Assembly (NCBI RefSeq): GCF_000264905.1
Contig: NW_006763149.1
Location: forward strand, 776,212 to 840,211
Reading direction: 5' to 3'
From: Stereum hirsutum FP-91666 SS1
Taxonomy: Eukaryota; Basidiomycota; Agaricomycetes; Russulales; Stereaceae
DNA length: 64,000 bases
Positions within the stretch are counted from its first letter, which is position 1. Each line of letters opens with the position of its first letter. Shown piece after piece: positions 1-12,700 of this stretch. Under the pieces are notes generated by a model. That model had not been told where the DNA came from and did not search any database. It saw only the letters and a program-made list of their open reading frames with translations. Both the position numbers and the translations under genes were made by a program.

Positions 1-1
1 G

Positions 2-136
2 ACAGCACGACGTGAGACGAAGGCTTTGGACGAGTTGGAAAGGGTGGAGAGCATAGTTTCGGGATACGTGAGTGGGATGAAGGGTTTGTGGAGGTGGGGC
101 AGTGCGGAAGAGAGGTGGAAAGTGAGGGAGAGTTAA
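2..136 (+). CDS. 3' end of an unidentified protein-coding gene (partial)
   Basis: An open frame enters from the left edge and ends at a TAA at 134-136, giving 44 C-terminal residues rich in Glu, Lys, Arg and Trp (the end reads GSAEERWKVRES). The charged, helix-prone composition looks like a real coding tail. Too little is present to name a family, and the rest of the gene lies outside the window. Confidence 0.5.
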   Translation, partial: TARRETKALDELERVESIVSGYVSGMKGLWRWGSAEERWKVRES

Positions 137-1449
137 GATTTTGATGCCTTTACCCCGCTACCCCGCGTTGGGTTTTTATAGCTTAGCGAGCCGCCTTCGG
201 AGGTTCGTAACGGATGTGGAGAGGTAAGCGTCATGCCACTAAACGTCAACCAATGGGATGGAGATAAAGATGACGTTCACACCGGTAATGCCTGTGCATC
301 CCCAGAGGCTTGGAGGTCGGAGAGATCGTAATGGTGGATAACGAGCGGTCGAGACGGGGCGGCAGTTGCGGAGTACTCGTGGACCTATGATGGATCGACG
401 CCAACGAGCGGGACGCGCGTCTAGAGGCGCGCTGCTGCGAGCGGGGGTGACAAACGGAGGCGTACAAGTCCGTGGAGAGGGATATCTTGCTGCCGACGGG
501 AAGAGCATCGCTCCTTCCAAATCCTTTCCCCACTTCACGTGGCGGAGGTGGCGCATCTGTCCATAGCCGACTCCACGCGCCTGGTACACCACTTCTTCCC
601 CGATTCTGCAAAAGTAAAGAAGAAAGAAGACAACTTCCTGGAAACTCGAAAAGACGAGCGGATAAAGAGGCTTTTGTCGCGCGAATGCAGCAGCTCTCCC
701 ATGGACGGGGATATGCAGGCAAGGCATGCACAGCGCGGAGAATCGAATACACCTCGATCCGACCTCCGTAGTACCGTGTATCCGAGTCGGTATGAGCGGG
801 TGTACCTTCGGTGTTGCTGAGCTCGAAAGTATGCGGCCGAGACAACGAGCCTCACAGGAGGTTCGTAGCAGCGGGGAACTATCCAGCTTCCAAGACAGCC
901 TGGGCCCGTAGCCGGGTACGATACGACGGTGCCCACGACGAGCAGCGTCGTTCTGCAAGCTAGAAGCCTGATCGTGAGGGACTGACAGGCAAAGTCATGT
1001 TGGGACGCGCAATGGGTACATGCTCACATGGGCTCGCCCGGTGTGTAACATCGCCAAAAGGACACCGATTTTGGGTGCTTGTACTGCCGTCCGTGTCCTG
1101 AACGCACGGTCTTTCATCTCATTCGCTCGGCTCTCAGCGGGCAACGGGGGTTTACAACATAGCAGCTGCTCATGCGCTAGCGCTCGGACAAGGAAGTTGC
1201 CAGCTTTTAAGCTAGAATGAACCGGGTGTGTGAAAGGCAAGAAAACCTGAGAAGATATCTGACCATTTGCAGAATTCGACAAGGCCATCGCCGCGACCAA
1301 GCCGTGGGAAGCGATGCCCAGAGATGGGAGAACAAAAGCGGTACGCAAATTTCAAGCTCCGACCGAATCGCCCCCAGCCAATCGCCGAGCGAAATCGCGC
1401 GCAAGGTTGATCGTCACTTCCACACCGTGACGAACGCGATTGTGTCACA
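137..1449. other. Intergenic region without a supported gene
   Basis: Overlapping open frames occur here in nearly all six frames, the longest on the minus strand at about 239-958. They lack ATG starts or recognisable domains and overlap one another, as expected of GC-rich non-coding DNA. The last few hundred bases are probably the promoter and 5' leader of the gene starting at 1450. Confidence 0.5.
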
Positions 1450-4400
1450 ATGTCCTCATCGTCGCGCTCGACAGTGTCGACGACGTCCTCGCCGTCAATG
1501 GCGTCGGCAACGACGCCCGTCTACAAGGGCAAGTTTGTCAACAGATCCTGGGGCCAACTCCCACCAGAAATCATCAGGTGCCGTACCCCCCCTTCACCCG
1601 CGATTGCCAGTCTGGCAGTCCTTTTACCCGCCACACACTCTCCCAGACGCGTACTGACCAGCCGGACATAGAATGATCTGCACGAATACCTTGCTGTTAG
1701 CACACCAACAAATGTTCCTCCCTTCCTCATGGTTATCGAAGGAAGTCTGGCCAGGAAGGATGCTCTACATAGCCCTGCGCGATCAGGTTTACGTTGAGAA
1801 GCTCATGAAAGTATGCCCATCATGGCAGGCAGCTCGTGAGTGTCTCTTATCCTTTTTGTCTCTCGTGTGTGTCTGCTCCGTATACGTTGGGAGACTTGGG
1901 TTATGTGTGGAGCGACTGTGGTTGTGAGTGTTCCTGCGCGAGCGAAGGCCCATCTGGCTGTCTATTGGTATTGGGTGGCGGTGGCATAACGTATCCTCGG
2001 CAGGTGCGCCAGTATATCATGTCCGATATCCCGCAGATATTGCTTGGTGTCGCTGCTCTTGCTTGGTCGAGCATGGGTGGCGCAGGTAACTGCAGAGCCA
2101 CTGGTATTCTGTTGTGTTGCCCGATGCGGAAGGTATTGTTCATGTACACAATAACCGTCTTGCGAACTGCCACTGCTGCGGAAATATCGTTCATGTTTTG
2201 AACCGCTTCTCACAAATAGCTGTGAACCCCTGCTGAGACAGCCTTGGCGCTCGTCAACGGCATTCTGTGTAACAAACAATTACGCATGATCCAATTCACG
2301 CAATTTTCATGTACCTATTCTCGCACGAGAAAGCAGTAATACGGTTTCAAGGGATGAAACAGTTCGCTGGGCTAATGCCGAGGAATGTATTGGCGTCGAA
2401 GAGCCAGCGCATTTTTCCTGGGACGTGAACAATTTGTCCCAGTCACCCTCCAACTGTGCAAATAAAGCTTGAGTCTACGATTCATTTTCCTTTGCTCTTC
2501 CTTGTCTTTTTCAAGTGACGTCGCAGCGTGCTGATTTTTTTTTCTGTCTCAGTTGAACAGCACACTTTCTGGCAACACGCCATTTATGCCTTTGACCCTG
2601 CAGACATACTCATCAACACATCAACGATCGTCCAAACCGGCTCCTCCAACACCGTCCGAGTGAGCCCATATCGACACTTTCGACACATCGTTACGCATTC
2701 GTGTACCGTATGCCGCCTCAACACCCCATTGTCCTACCTCGGCCTCAATAATGCCAAACGGTTCGTCCTCCTTCCCTACCACGGGCATGTCAGCGTCTGC
2801 AAAGAGCACCACAAACGCGATTTCTGCGGTGTCTGCCTACGAAGTCCCTGCCCGCCCCATCTCAGCTACGTGCAACATCAGGCGGAGAGTGAGATGATCG
2901 CCTGCGCCGAGAACGAGGACCTCGAGACTTGGCCGAACATCTTCACGACGTGCAAGTACTGCCGCTCTGAGGCTCTCTGGAAGCGGATGAGCAACTCTCC
3001 AGCTGACAGGGAGGCCGTCGGACAGGGTCCGCCACAATGGGCGGCCGACGATTGGGAGACGAGACAGGTCATCGATACATTCATCGATCTCGGAGAGGGC
3101 ACCGTCGACGAGGTCATCCGTGTGGCGCAGGAGAAGAATTGGCTTCGTCGGTATACCCGCTTTGCGGATATCATGGAGCAGGCCGTCGCTTCGCAGAAGT
3201 ACGAGCTCAAGCTTACTGGTGGCGGGGCTGGTGGCGGTTACGTGAATGAGGGAGAGGACGACTCGTTTGAGCTTGAAGATGATAGTTTCGAGCTGCATCA
3301 GCGGGCGGAGGACAGTGGCGCGAAGGCGCCCGCATGTGAGGCGTGGGTCCGTGAGCGCATCCTCGACGGTCATTGGATCTCTCCAGCGGATGATTATTAC
3401 AATCAGCGTCCGGCGGCCGAGCTACTGCCGGCGGCTGAGCATCCCGCCGCATGGCTTCTCGACGAGCACGCAGTCACCACCCGGCACCCGACTCCCAAAA
3501 CCATCGCCGTACCGGCCGCACCGACATATCATCTCGCCGAGGCCTTGTACCGGATCCACAAAGTCAAGACCCGCGAGATTCTCCTCCCTCCAATGAGCAA
3601 CATCGTCAAGCGCATCATGCTCGACTCGAGGAACGGCGAAGAGGCAATCAGGAGGGCGTCGAAGCTGAACTTGGAGGAGCTCTTCCAGGTGCTGAGGGAG
3701 ACTTGGCCTTGGGTGAAGGAGCAGCTCGCCGACGAACATGTACGCAAGGCAGCAGTTTTGAAACATGCGGACGACTCGAGCTCATCTTCGACAAAGTCTG
3801 ACGGGTCGCATACCACGAGTCCGGTTCTTAGCACGACAACATTGCAGACGACGCCATCTCCGCCTCCGAAGGATGCGGGTCCTGCCTCGGACGATACGTT
3901 GGATGTTATTGGACCGAGACCGGACGAGATGGCGTCGATGTGTATGGAGGCGTCCAGTTTGATGCGGTACATCCCCTTCGTCCCATTGACGGCAGAGTGT
4001 CTCCCGCCGTACAGCCACGAAGCGATCAAATCGGTATGTCTATTTCATACTCCTGCTCGTTTTGCTTTCGTAGACTCATGACTTTTCATTTCGATAGGTG
4101 TGGCGTGAGGCATGTGCCCCACTCTATCATTGTGCTTGCAGTATTTGCAAACGTACATTAATGCAGTCGAAAGCCGCCGAGGCGGCTCAGAATCCTCAGG
4201 CTTACACCTATCCCCCCCAGTCGAACCCATACCCTCAGACCAACGTCAATCCATACCCACAAAACCAGCAATCATATCCTCAGCCGATCGTCGCCACTCA
4301 CGACCCTAATGTCGAGTCACCCGTCATCGCTCACCCATCTCCCGTCATCTCTATCCCACCACAACGGCAGGAGTACATTCCGTCGACTTATTCGGATCTA

Positions 4401-5285
4401 GAAGACGAGAGCGAAGATGAAGACGACGACGACGATCTTGACGGGGAGGGTGAGCTCGACGGCGTGCACAATTATTATGATTGGCCGCAAGACGAGGAAG
4501 GGTGGGAAACAGACCATGAAGCGACCGAGACTATTCAGGCCTCCGGCGGAGTGGATGTGGGCGTGGAGAAAGAAGATGGTGTGAAGGTGGACGGGTATAC
4601 CCTCACCGAGGAGGGTAAAGTATCAAGGCATCGGGGTCAGGAGGTCGATGGTGCCGTGGACAAGGGAAAGGGAAAGGGGAAAGGCAAGGGGAAGGTGGTG
4701 GTTGAGTCGAACGCGCAACCTTTATGGGGGTTCGGGCCTGCACCGACGTTGACGGAGCCTAAAGTCCCTATTCCGAATATCAGGAAGAGCGGACATCAGC
4801 CTCCCGGCTCTGTTGCGTCGGTTCCGATCTCCCATTCCAACTCCAGGTCCAAAATATCGCTTGCGTCGCCGGAGCCTCAACGGACGCCATCGCGGAAAAG
4901 GACGTCAGAAGAGTTAGAGGAGGATGGCTCGCCGACCGGTTCTTTCGTAACCTCGAGCGAGAGTGAGCAGGAGCCGTCTGGTGTTTCACCTGCGACTCCC
5001 CCGAAACGGGCGCGGAGAGAGGGCGCGTACTCGGACGTTCGAGTGGATGATCTAAATCCGCGGTTGAAGAAGAGGAGTTCGGGTGATGTGGACGTTGATC
5101 CGGATGGCGAGAGTCCGACGCCGACGAGAAGAATGACCGGGAAGAGGGCGAGGGTGTCGGTTTCGCCCGAAGAGGAGGTCGGCCAGCGAGCGAATGCGGA
5201 AGAGCGGAGGATCGCTGGGAGTCGGGGGGCGAATATGTTCAAGATGTTGTCGAGAATGAAGGGGAAGGTGGATGAGACGGGATGA
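1450..5285 (+). CDS. Large conserved basidiomycete protein with Cys-rich core and acidic/basic low-complexity tail
   Basis: Four exons fit in phase: 1450-1577, 1672-1835, 2553-4033 and 4098-5285, giving 986 aa. The N-terminus carries an F-box-like stretch (WGQLPPEIIR). Exon 2 joins exon 3 as ...WQAALEQHTFWQ. About residues 130-230 hold the paired cysteines SCTVCRLN, VCKEHHKRDFCGVCLR and TCKYCRSE, a likely zinc-binding region. Exon 4 begins with another Cys/His cluster (CAPLYHCACSICKR). The C-terminal 350 residues are Pro/Gln-rich, then acidic (EDEDDDDD), then contain Lys-Gly repeats and basic PPKRARR and GKRARV segments that look like nuclear localisation signals. I recognise the layout as recurrent in mushroom genomes but know no assigned function; a nuclear regulatory or ubiquitin-related role is inference. 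Intron 2, at 717 nt, is unusually long for this genome. Confidence 0.8.
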
Positions 5286-6354
5286 AGTGCTCTCTTTTCA
5301 CGATTTCATAATGCATCTGTGTATCTTCTATGAGTTATATCAGGTATGTTGGATTCTTTTTGCTCGCCCTTTTGTGGTCGTGACAGACGTGCTGACGAAC
5401 CGTCCTATGTTTTTTTTTTTTTTTTTCGATTCTTGCCCAGACATTCATCTGTACAACGTCTTTTGTGTGCTTGTAGTTTGGGCCGTTGCTCAGGTTCAGT
5501 CCTTTCCGCATCGTCGCCGCTCTCCTATTCCTCTTGACCATCGCTACCCCTTCCCAACGGACTCACCACCCCTTCCAAATTCGTGTTTCGTGTTCTTGCG
5601 TTGTGGATACCAACCAATCGTCATCTTGCTTAGACCCTCGCGCCACCGCTACATCTCTATTCCCAAATGTACATCTATCTTTCTTCCCTTCTTCCTCGTC
5701 TATCCAACCCGACACGCTCCTCTACCCTCAACATTCCATCATCGTCGTTTTTGTCCACTTTGTTCATCCATCCCCTAACCTGTAACCCCTTCCCCCTCGA
5801 CCCTTTTGAATGTCTTCCCCCGGAGCGTGTCCGGACAACCCCATGCTTTTCCTTTTTTTTTGTTTCTTTCTTCGTCGATTCAGCCCTTGTGCTTCGTTGT
5901 TTATATCGTTTTTGTGTCCATCCGTCGAATTCTCGTTTTGTCGTCAATCGTCAATCGTCGCATCTGTCTGTCAAAGAAGTCTCTATGCTTGTTGGGGGTG
6001 TTTGTACGAATAGCATATATTTGATGAAGTGGACCTTCTTGGTTTTTCTCTTCTCCTTTTAGTGATCGAGTGAAACCGTTGGCAGTGGCGAGTCTGACCG
6101 ACACACCAGCGTGTCGGCGGGAAGAAACGAGTCTGAAAGAAATATCCAGTTCCAAGGAAAGTTGACTGATTCGATGTTCATTGGATGTAGCGAGCACTGA
6201 GTTAGACGCGTACTCGCGAACTCGTTGCGAGCTTATGCGGTGCTCTCAACATATTTGATACCAAAATAACACTAGGATAACATGCAACATCAACATTGTC
6301 CGACCGATGATAACGACCAATTTCAAGATGTCCACATCGGAAATCGTCGTCATC
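5286..6354. other. Pyrimidine-rich spacer between convergent genes
   Basis: This stretch separates the 3' ends of the gene above and the dynamin gene. The plus strand from about 5340 to 6060 is strikingly C/T-rich, with poly-T runs near 5410-5426 and 5850-5862 and few purines. Open frames here are Ser/Phe/Pro low-complexity artefacts. A possible 3'-UTR intron (GTATGT at 5344, acceptor near 5441) may be present. No gene is supported. Confidence 0.45.
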
Positions 6355-9259
6355 TCAAGAAAACACCTCCAACAGTTCCTGCCTCGCGAGCTGCAGCCTC
6401 TCCCTCCTCTTCTGGTATTCGCTCCTACGTTCAGAAGTATCGTCCGGCTCCTGCAAGAGACGCTTGCTGTTCGCGTATCCGTTTGGTCCATTCACCCGCA
6501 GGCCGTTGAATAAAACGGTCTCGAGGTTGTTCGTGATGCCTCGGACAAGGGCTTCGTCAATGGCCATAGGAACGTTGTCGACAAAGCGTTTGTATGCGAC
6601 TGACGATGAGTAATGTGATAGTAGGCCTCATGAGTGCAGAGCACGCCCGATGAATTAGAGTTATGATTTACCTTGGAAGTAAGCCCTCACGTCCGCCATG
6701 ATGGCGATCGCGTCTTCCATGAGCGCAGGAGGAAGGATCCTCGCGAGAGCGAGAGGTTGTACGCCATGAATACCCATATCGCTCAAACCAGACAGAACCT
6801 TCACCAATCCCCCCTCGAATTGCCCATCGGGCTCTGAATCGGGAAGCACGCCCGCGGAAAGTTTCGAGATAAGGTTATTATTCTCAGTTGACTGTCGGAT
6901 GCCTTTGTAATAGTTCAAGAACTTGTCGCGATAATCGTCGAGGTAGTGCGTGTTGCGTGTGTATGGTGTCCCTTCGACCTTCAAGAGGAAGTCGATGTTG
7001 CGTAAAGTCTCGTTGGCGCGGTCACGAATGTGCTGGGAAACGACGTTCCTGCGAGATCGCCGCCCGTTGTTAACTACGCAATACGATGACCGAGAGGCAA
7101 AAGATCAGTAAGACTCACGCAATGCTCTGCTTCAGACCTCCGTAAGCATATGCTCCGAAGTGATCTTCGACGATGCGCATAACATGTACATTGAGCGTCC
7201 TTGTAGTGGCATCAAACAGAGTGCGGGAAGGGGTCGCCCACTGAGCGATGATGGCCCCAATGAACTTCTTCTGAACGACGAAAGGGACGTGGTTTGGAAG
7301 CTCCCTGGTCACCGCGCTACAAGGGGTGCCAAAGTATCAGCCATACCATGGAACACATAATTTAAAAATGAGAGGGCTGGTGGAATTGAGCGTACGTGCG
7401 AGCATGTTCCATAACCTCATCAATGTATATCTCTTTCGAACTGCTTAACACCAGCGACTCCGCATCATCTTCGTTCTTAAGGAAAGAAGGGGCCGGCATA
7501 CTATTCGCGTCAACGTTCTGACGCTCGAAGGGACAAAACATGGGTGCCGTGCTTCGAATGGAGCGTTTAAATTGTTCTTGAAACGGTCGTAGCTGCTGCA
7601 GAAGGCCTGTACTAGCCGGTGTTCCCTCCGCATGTTTCTCGATGTCGCGCACAAAGCTGCCCACCAGACGCAGAATTTCGGATAGTGGTTGGTCTGACGG
7701 AGGTTTGGGGAGACGCTCGATATCGCGTTCGGTTTTTGACAATAGCTTCTCGAGCTCTTCTTGAATTTGAGGAAGTCTACGAGGTAGTATCAGACCGTCT
7801 CGCGAGCAGATGAAATCAGGGGAGATAAAATCACAAACCTTTCGGCAATGAGGTTGGAGAGTGTGTCGCTCAAACGCTGCGTGAGACGTTCCGTGCCCAA
7901 TCGCTTTTGGTGGACACCGTCCAAGTTGGACCAAGGCGCCTTAGCCATGAAGAACTGTTTCTCGCTCTGACGAGCTTCCTCCCAGGTGATGCCATCGACG
8001 ACTGCCTGTGGGTTTGGATTCTTGACAGAATACCAGTCGATGGCCTCGCCGTCTTCTGCGCGGATATACTTGAGCCATTTGTCCTCGTCGCCAGATTCGA
8101 TACGGTCGGGCTTGGTGAGAACGCCTGCGATACGTATTTATATCAAAGATATCGAACGCATGAGTTATCCTCGGAGAACGTACCGATTGTTCGAGTGCCT
8201 TTGGGATCATAGCGATCGGCGAGAAGATGAGCACCTTGGTTCTCGAAGTCGGCTGAAAAAATGCGGAGACAGAAAGCTTCAGCATATGCAACAGGGAGCA
8301 AGTCGTAAAACCCTACTTTCACAGGCCACTGTCAGAAGGATGATGCATCGCGACCGTTCGATGTAAGAAGTTGCAAGATTCTGGATCAAGGCGATATCCT
8401 CCTCTTGTCCTCCACGCGAAACGCTGGCGATCAGTCCTACAGACGCACCGTCAGGATCCACTGAGTACAGAGCAAAAAAAGCACCCGTACGTACCTGGCA
8501 GATCAACAAACGATAGGTCGGCCACGTCCTTGCCACTTATTTGGAGCGAGATACAGTTGTGCGAAAACGCGATTTGACGATCTCCGACGTCCTCATCGGG
8601 ACCCGTGAGGTAGCTCAGAGGGTTCGCGTTAGGGTTGAGGATGGCGCGCTGCGCACGTCTGATACGCTCGGTGACTTGTACCTTATCCGTTATGGGATCG
8701 CCGAAGGGAACGTTCCTTGGTTGACCCAGTGTCGCGCCATCGGCGTCGGTGATGAACCGGAGCATCACAACACATTCCCAAGGCTCTGTCGAGTACGAAA
8801 GTCGACACTCCGTAGGGCAGCTAAGGGCAAAGTCGTCGAGTCAGGTTATAATGCTTACAGCAAGCAGAGAATGTGGCCAAACCGAGTACACGTCCCACTG
8901 GCCCGAGGCAGGCTTATTCCAGAGATGGCCTCTATGAGGGAAGATTTTCCGGCGCTTTGAGACCCAATAACGGCGATGACAGGGAGATCGATGTCGAGTT
9001 GTGCGCTGCAGCCACCCAAGAAAACAAGTGAGCCGATAATATTCTCGATATATCGAAGAGCGACCACTCACCCGGTATTATGGAGTTTGTTTATAAGGTC
9101 CAGCATCCGCCTCCTCCTTTCAGCAAACTCGCGATTGCTGAGACCAACCGCCGCATTGTCGGGCTCGACTGTAATGTCGTCTCTCGCATCTAGCATGTCC
9201 GGCTCAGTCGAGGGAGAAGAGAAAGGTGTCTCACTGTGTGGTGCGGTGAGCGCGAGCAT
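6355..9259 (-). CDS. Dynamin-family large GTPase (Mx/Vps1-like, no PH or proline-rich domain)
   Basis: Ten exons on the minus strand join in perfect phase: 9259-9072, 9005-8883, 8820-8495, 8436-8317, 8252-8184, 8124-7839, 7776-7396, 7316-7119, 7048-6672 and 6599-6355, giving 770 aa. The G1 loop GSQSAGKSS is followed by the dynamin switch sequence LPRASGTCTRCPTECRL. G3 is DLPG and G4 is TKPD, with the dynamin sequence FENQGAHLLADRYDP between them. The stalk and GED-like helical region fill the C-terminal half. The family self-assembles on membranes and uses GTP to constrict or sever them, or in Mx-type members to bind assemblies. With no PH or Pro-rich domain this is a soluble, short-form member. 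The ATG at 9259 has an A at -3; an alternative ATG lies at 9316. Confidence 0.93.
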
Positions 9260-9772
9260 GGTAGTGGGTTTCGATTTTAGCGATACGCGAAGTGGAGGAA
9301 GGGAAGATGGGGACATGAAAGGAAGTCGGTGATGCGCCACATAAATACTAAAGCGGCATATATAAACGGTAGCGATGTGGAGACGCCAACAAAGGATCGT
9401 CTGCCGTTTACTGTACCATGTTGCGAAATTAATGTGGCGTAACAGAAGTGCACGCCTGGAATGGAATCATTAGGACGGGGTTGAGCTCGACTTCTTTCTC
9501 TACCGTGCAACATTACAGTCGCAGTCAAGAACCGCACGATGCGTTCCAAAGTGATCCGCGGGTATATTCGCGAGGCAGACGGGACTTGTGCACAGACGAA
9601 GCAATCGATATTTCACAACATATAGTCCGTGACAGTCAGGAGCATCCGGACAGAGAGCAGAATACAGACAGAATCACGTCATGATATGGTCATCAACAGT
9701 CAATGCAGCAAATGAATGAACCTAAAAACGAAAGAAATAGGTAGCATAACACGCAAAAGTTCGCTGCAGACC

Positions 9773-12700
9773 TTATGAAACGGTGAAGTTGCTTGACGTC
9801 CCGACGAAAGGTGTAATTGTTCCGCCGATAGCTTTGGCATCACCGAAATACTGGATCCTGTAGGTGCCAGCAGGAGTTCCGTCCTCGATAGTCCTGTTTG
9901 TCGCAAAAAGGAATACCGACGATCGTTTCAGCGCTCGACCATACTCTACTTCAAAAAGGACATACCAGGTGATATCGACGTTGCTCGTTCCGGTGATCTA
10001 GAGACAGATGCGGTTTAGTGTATGAATCATAAGGTATACGTGTATCAGCACTTACAGTGTCTACTCTAGTCCAGTTATACGTAGTCGAAGGATGCGAGTC
10101 AGATCTGACCATCGTCCAAGCCCCATCAACATCCTGATCCACAGACAAGAAGGTCTGTTCGAGCCGGAAGTTGTTCTGGGACACAGCCAAATTAATGTTA
10201 GCTCAAGGTCGTATCAGATACCGAATGTCGCTCACCCTTGGGTTGGCTCCAATGAACTGGGCAAAGACAGTTTCTCCTGACGTGTAGGATGACTGGACAT
10301 CGGCGACGACATCACCGAAGCTCTTGAAGAGAGGAGCAGAATCGAATACCACGCCGGTCTGCATGTTGTTACCATCAGCAAAAATTATCGTCAGAATATC
10401 TCGTGAGAAATAGAGGTCAATGAGCGCGAGGGCTACATACCCTCAGCGAAATAGCCTCGCCCGTCAGATCCGGCGGGGCCTCATCAGACGGAGGCTGAGC
10501 TCCGGTAGCATTATCAGCTAAATACGAGACAAGGCTTCCATACTTGTCGATATACGCATCCAGAGTCCCTACAGTTGCACAAACGTAGGGCTTCAGTAGT
10601 GCAGGATAAGAGGAGCGCAAGGACACTTACATTGTCCGAAGATGGTGGAAGCACCCTCATACCGCTGGACACCATACTCCTCCTGTGTTGCCACATAATG
10701 AGCGTAGGTATTCGCCGGTCCAGCGATAACGACGTAGGCATCATCGCCCACGATTCCATTAGCGATGAGCTGTGTGCGGATCGCGTTTCTGCAAGAGGCG
10801 CCATCAGAACTTGGAGCAGAAGATGATAGAGAGCTAGGATGAACGAACCTCATACGGCGGCCAGACATCGTGGTGAGTTCGCCTGGCATGATGAGCATGA
10901 CGAACTGCCCAATACGGAACATCTGGATGTCGACGGTTCCAGGAGACCAGTTGTAAGGGGTATGCGCGTATCCCTGGGAGTTGCCACCGCCACCGTACCA
11001 GGCAAGTCATCAACAAATACTGTGAGCGATTTTGCGGCACTCTCGAAGATGATATACGACTCACGGTGTTGAGAATGACAGGCTTAGGGTCCTGGCACGC
11101 AACTTGTTCGGCATCGGGGAAAGGAGTGATAGCGCCCTTCACGATCTCCCAGAATGGGTTCCTGGGAAAATATCGGGTGAGCAATGTTACGCCACAACGC
11201 AATAAGGACGGTCGAGGGCAAGATACGTACTGTGGCTGCGAGGAGTTGTCTCCCTGGGTGAAATCAAAAGCACCAGGACCGTCACTGTCAAAGTGGGCCA
11301 GGTCAGTGTGGCCCAGAACAAATCATAAAGCTGGAGAGTAGGTACGTGGTTCCACCAGCGAAAGAGTAACCTGTAGATGTCAACACGAATTCACCGTAAG
11401 CAATGAATATCGACAATGGTCAAAGGAAGGAGTCGGGAACTGACCCATTGCAGGCGGACAGGTCTGCACGGTTGTCCCGTTCGGAAGTGTGAAGGTGTGC
11501 CACGTCCTACAATCCAATATAATCGTAGTTAGCATCGTCCAAAGTTGGCCTTTTTTGAGCTTGATTGTAAGAAGAACGCACATGTTCAAATATGTGTGCA
11601 CTGCCCTAACATTGCCCTCAATCGGAGCCGTCGATGCAGTGCCGTTCATGATAGCCTGTGCTCCGTCGACTTGAAGTTGTGCGATGATCATGTTAGAGGC
11701 AAAGTCGGAGATTTCGAAAGCTGGGCCACTAGACGACGGCAAACGTGGATTGTCAGCAATGCGGTATGAAGCTCTCGTGGGTGATGGAGGTACATACCGT
11801 CCGTGACAGTCTTCGGTGGCGCCGCCACAGGTCGAAGTGTTAAATTCGCAGAGCATGCCATCGTAGGACTCGCCTGGGCTTTCGCAATACGCTCCGAGGC
11901 TACACAAAGATGCACGAGTTCATGAGGACCGGTCGACACAGTTATACTAGGAAGAATATGACTGACGTGTTTGGACTGGTGTCTCCGACATTTGCTGTTG
12001 AACGAAAGGTAAGTTGGTGAGAAAGTGAGACATAATGAACAGGCAAGAAGACTAACATTGCGTGAACCCAGCAACGAATGTATTGTTTCCGGGCATAACA
12101 TCGGGCTGCTCCATGGCTAGATACGATAGATCAGTCAGAGTATGTTCATGCACGTTCGAAGAACCACCTACCCTCATAAAGATAGGCAGCCATTCCCTTA
12201 TTATCCCCACTAACGAGCGTGTTATTCTGCGCAAAAAGAATTATCAGTTTCTGGAGGTGTATCGTGCATGCCACCACTTACTTCATACAAACTAGTCCCA
12301 TGCACCGCGAAGAAGCTCAAAAAACCCCTCGCATTTCCATCCGCATCATCGAACTTCAACAAACTCAAGTCTTTGTCCTGATCATACTCGTACAAAGCCC
12401 TCTCGTCCGCCGGATTCGCCAAATACGCGCTCGGACTCCTATTCCTATTCCCATCTACGACAGTCGCATTACCCACGCTGAGCGTCCCAGGAGCCAAACT
12501 GTCATGAGCCATGAGCACGGCTTTAACTGTCCCTGCGACGATGGCGTCTGCCGTCTCTTTGACATAACCGAGGGAGGTGATCTGTGGGAGGAGGTTCTCG
12601 AGGTAGCCTCCGACGCCGGAGTGTTGATGAGTCGAGATGAGAGCGATGTTGGCGTTGTTGTAGAGGTCGGGGTATGTGGCGGAAAGGTTGGCGACGATAG

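Noticed and set aside
239..958. 239-codon open frame on the minus strand plus several overlapping frames
   Set aside because: It begins with a non-ATG codon, has no domain, and long frames overlap it on both strands, which points to compositional bias rather than a gene.
995..1348. 117-codon minus-strand frame
   Set aside because: It starts at a TTG-type codon, has no recognisable family, and lies in the leader of the gene at 1450.
5272..6062. Open frames of 90-168 codons in the pyrimidine-rich spacer
   Set aside because: Ser/Phe/Pro/Cys low-complexity translations are caused by the C/T skew, and no domain or splice-supported start is present.
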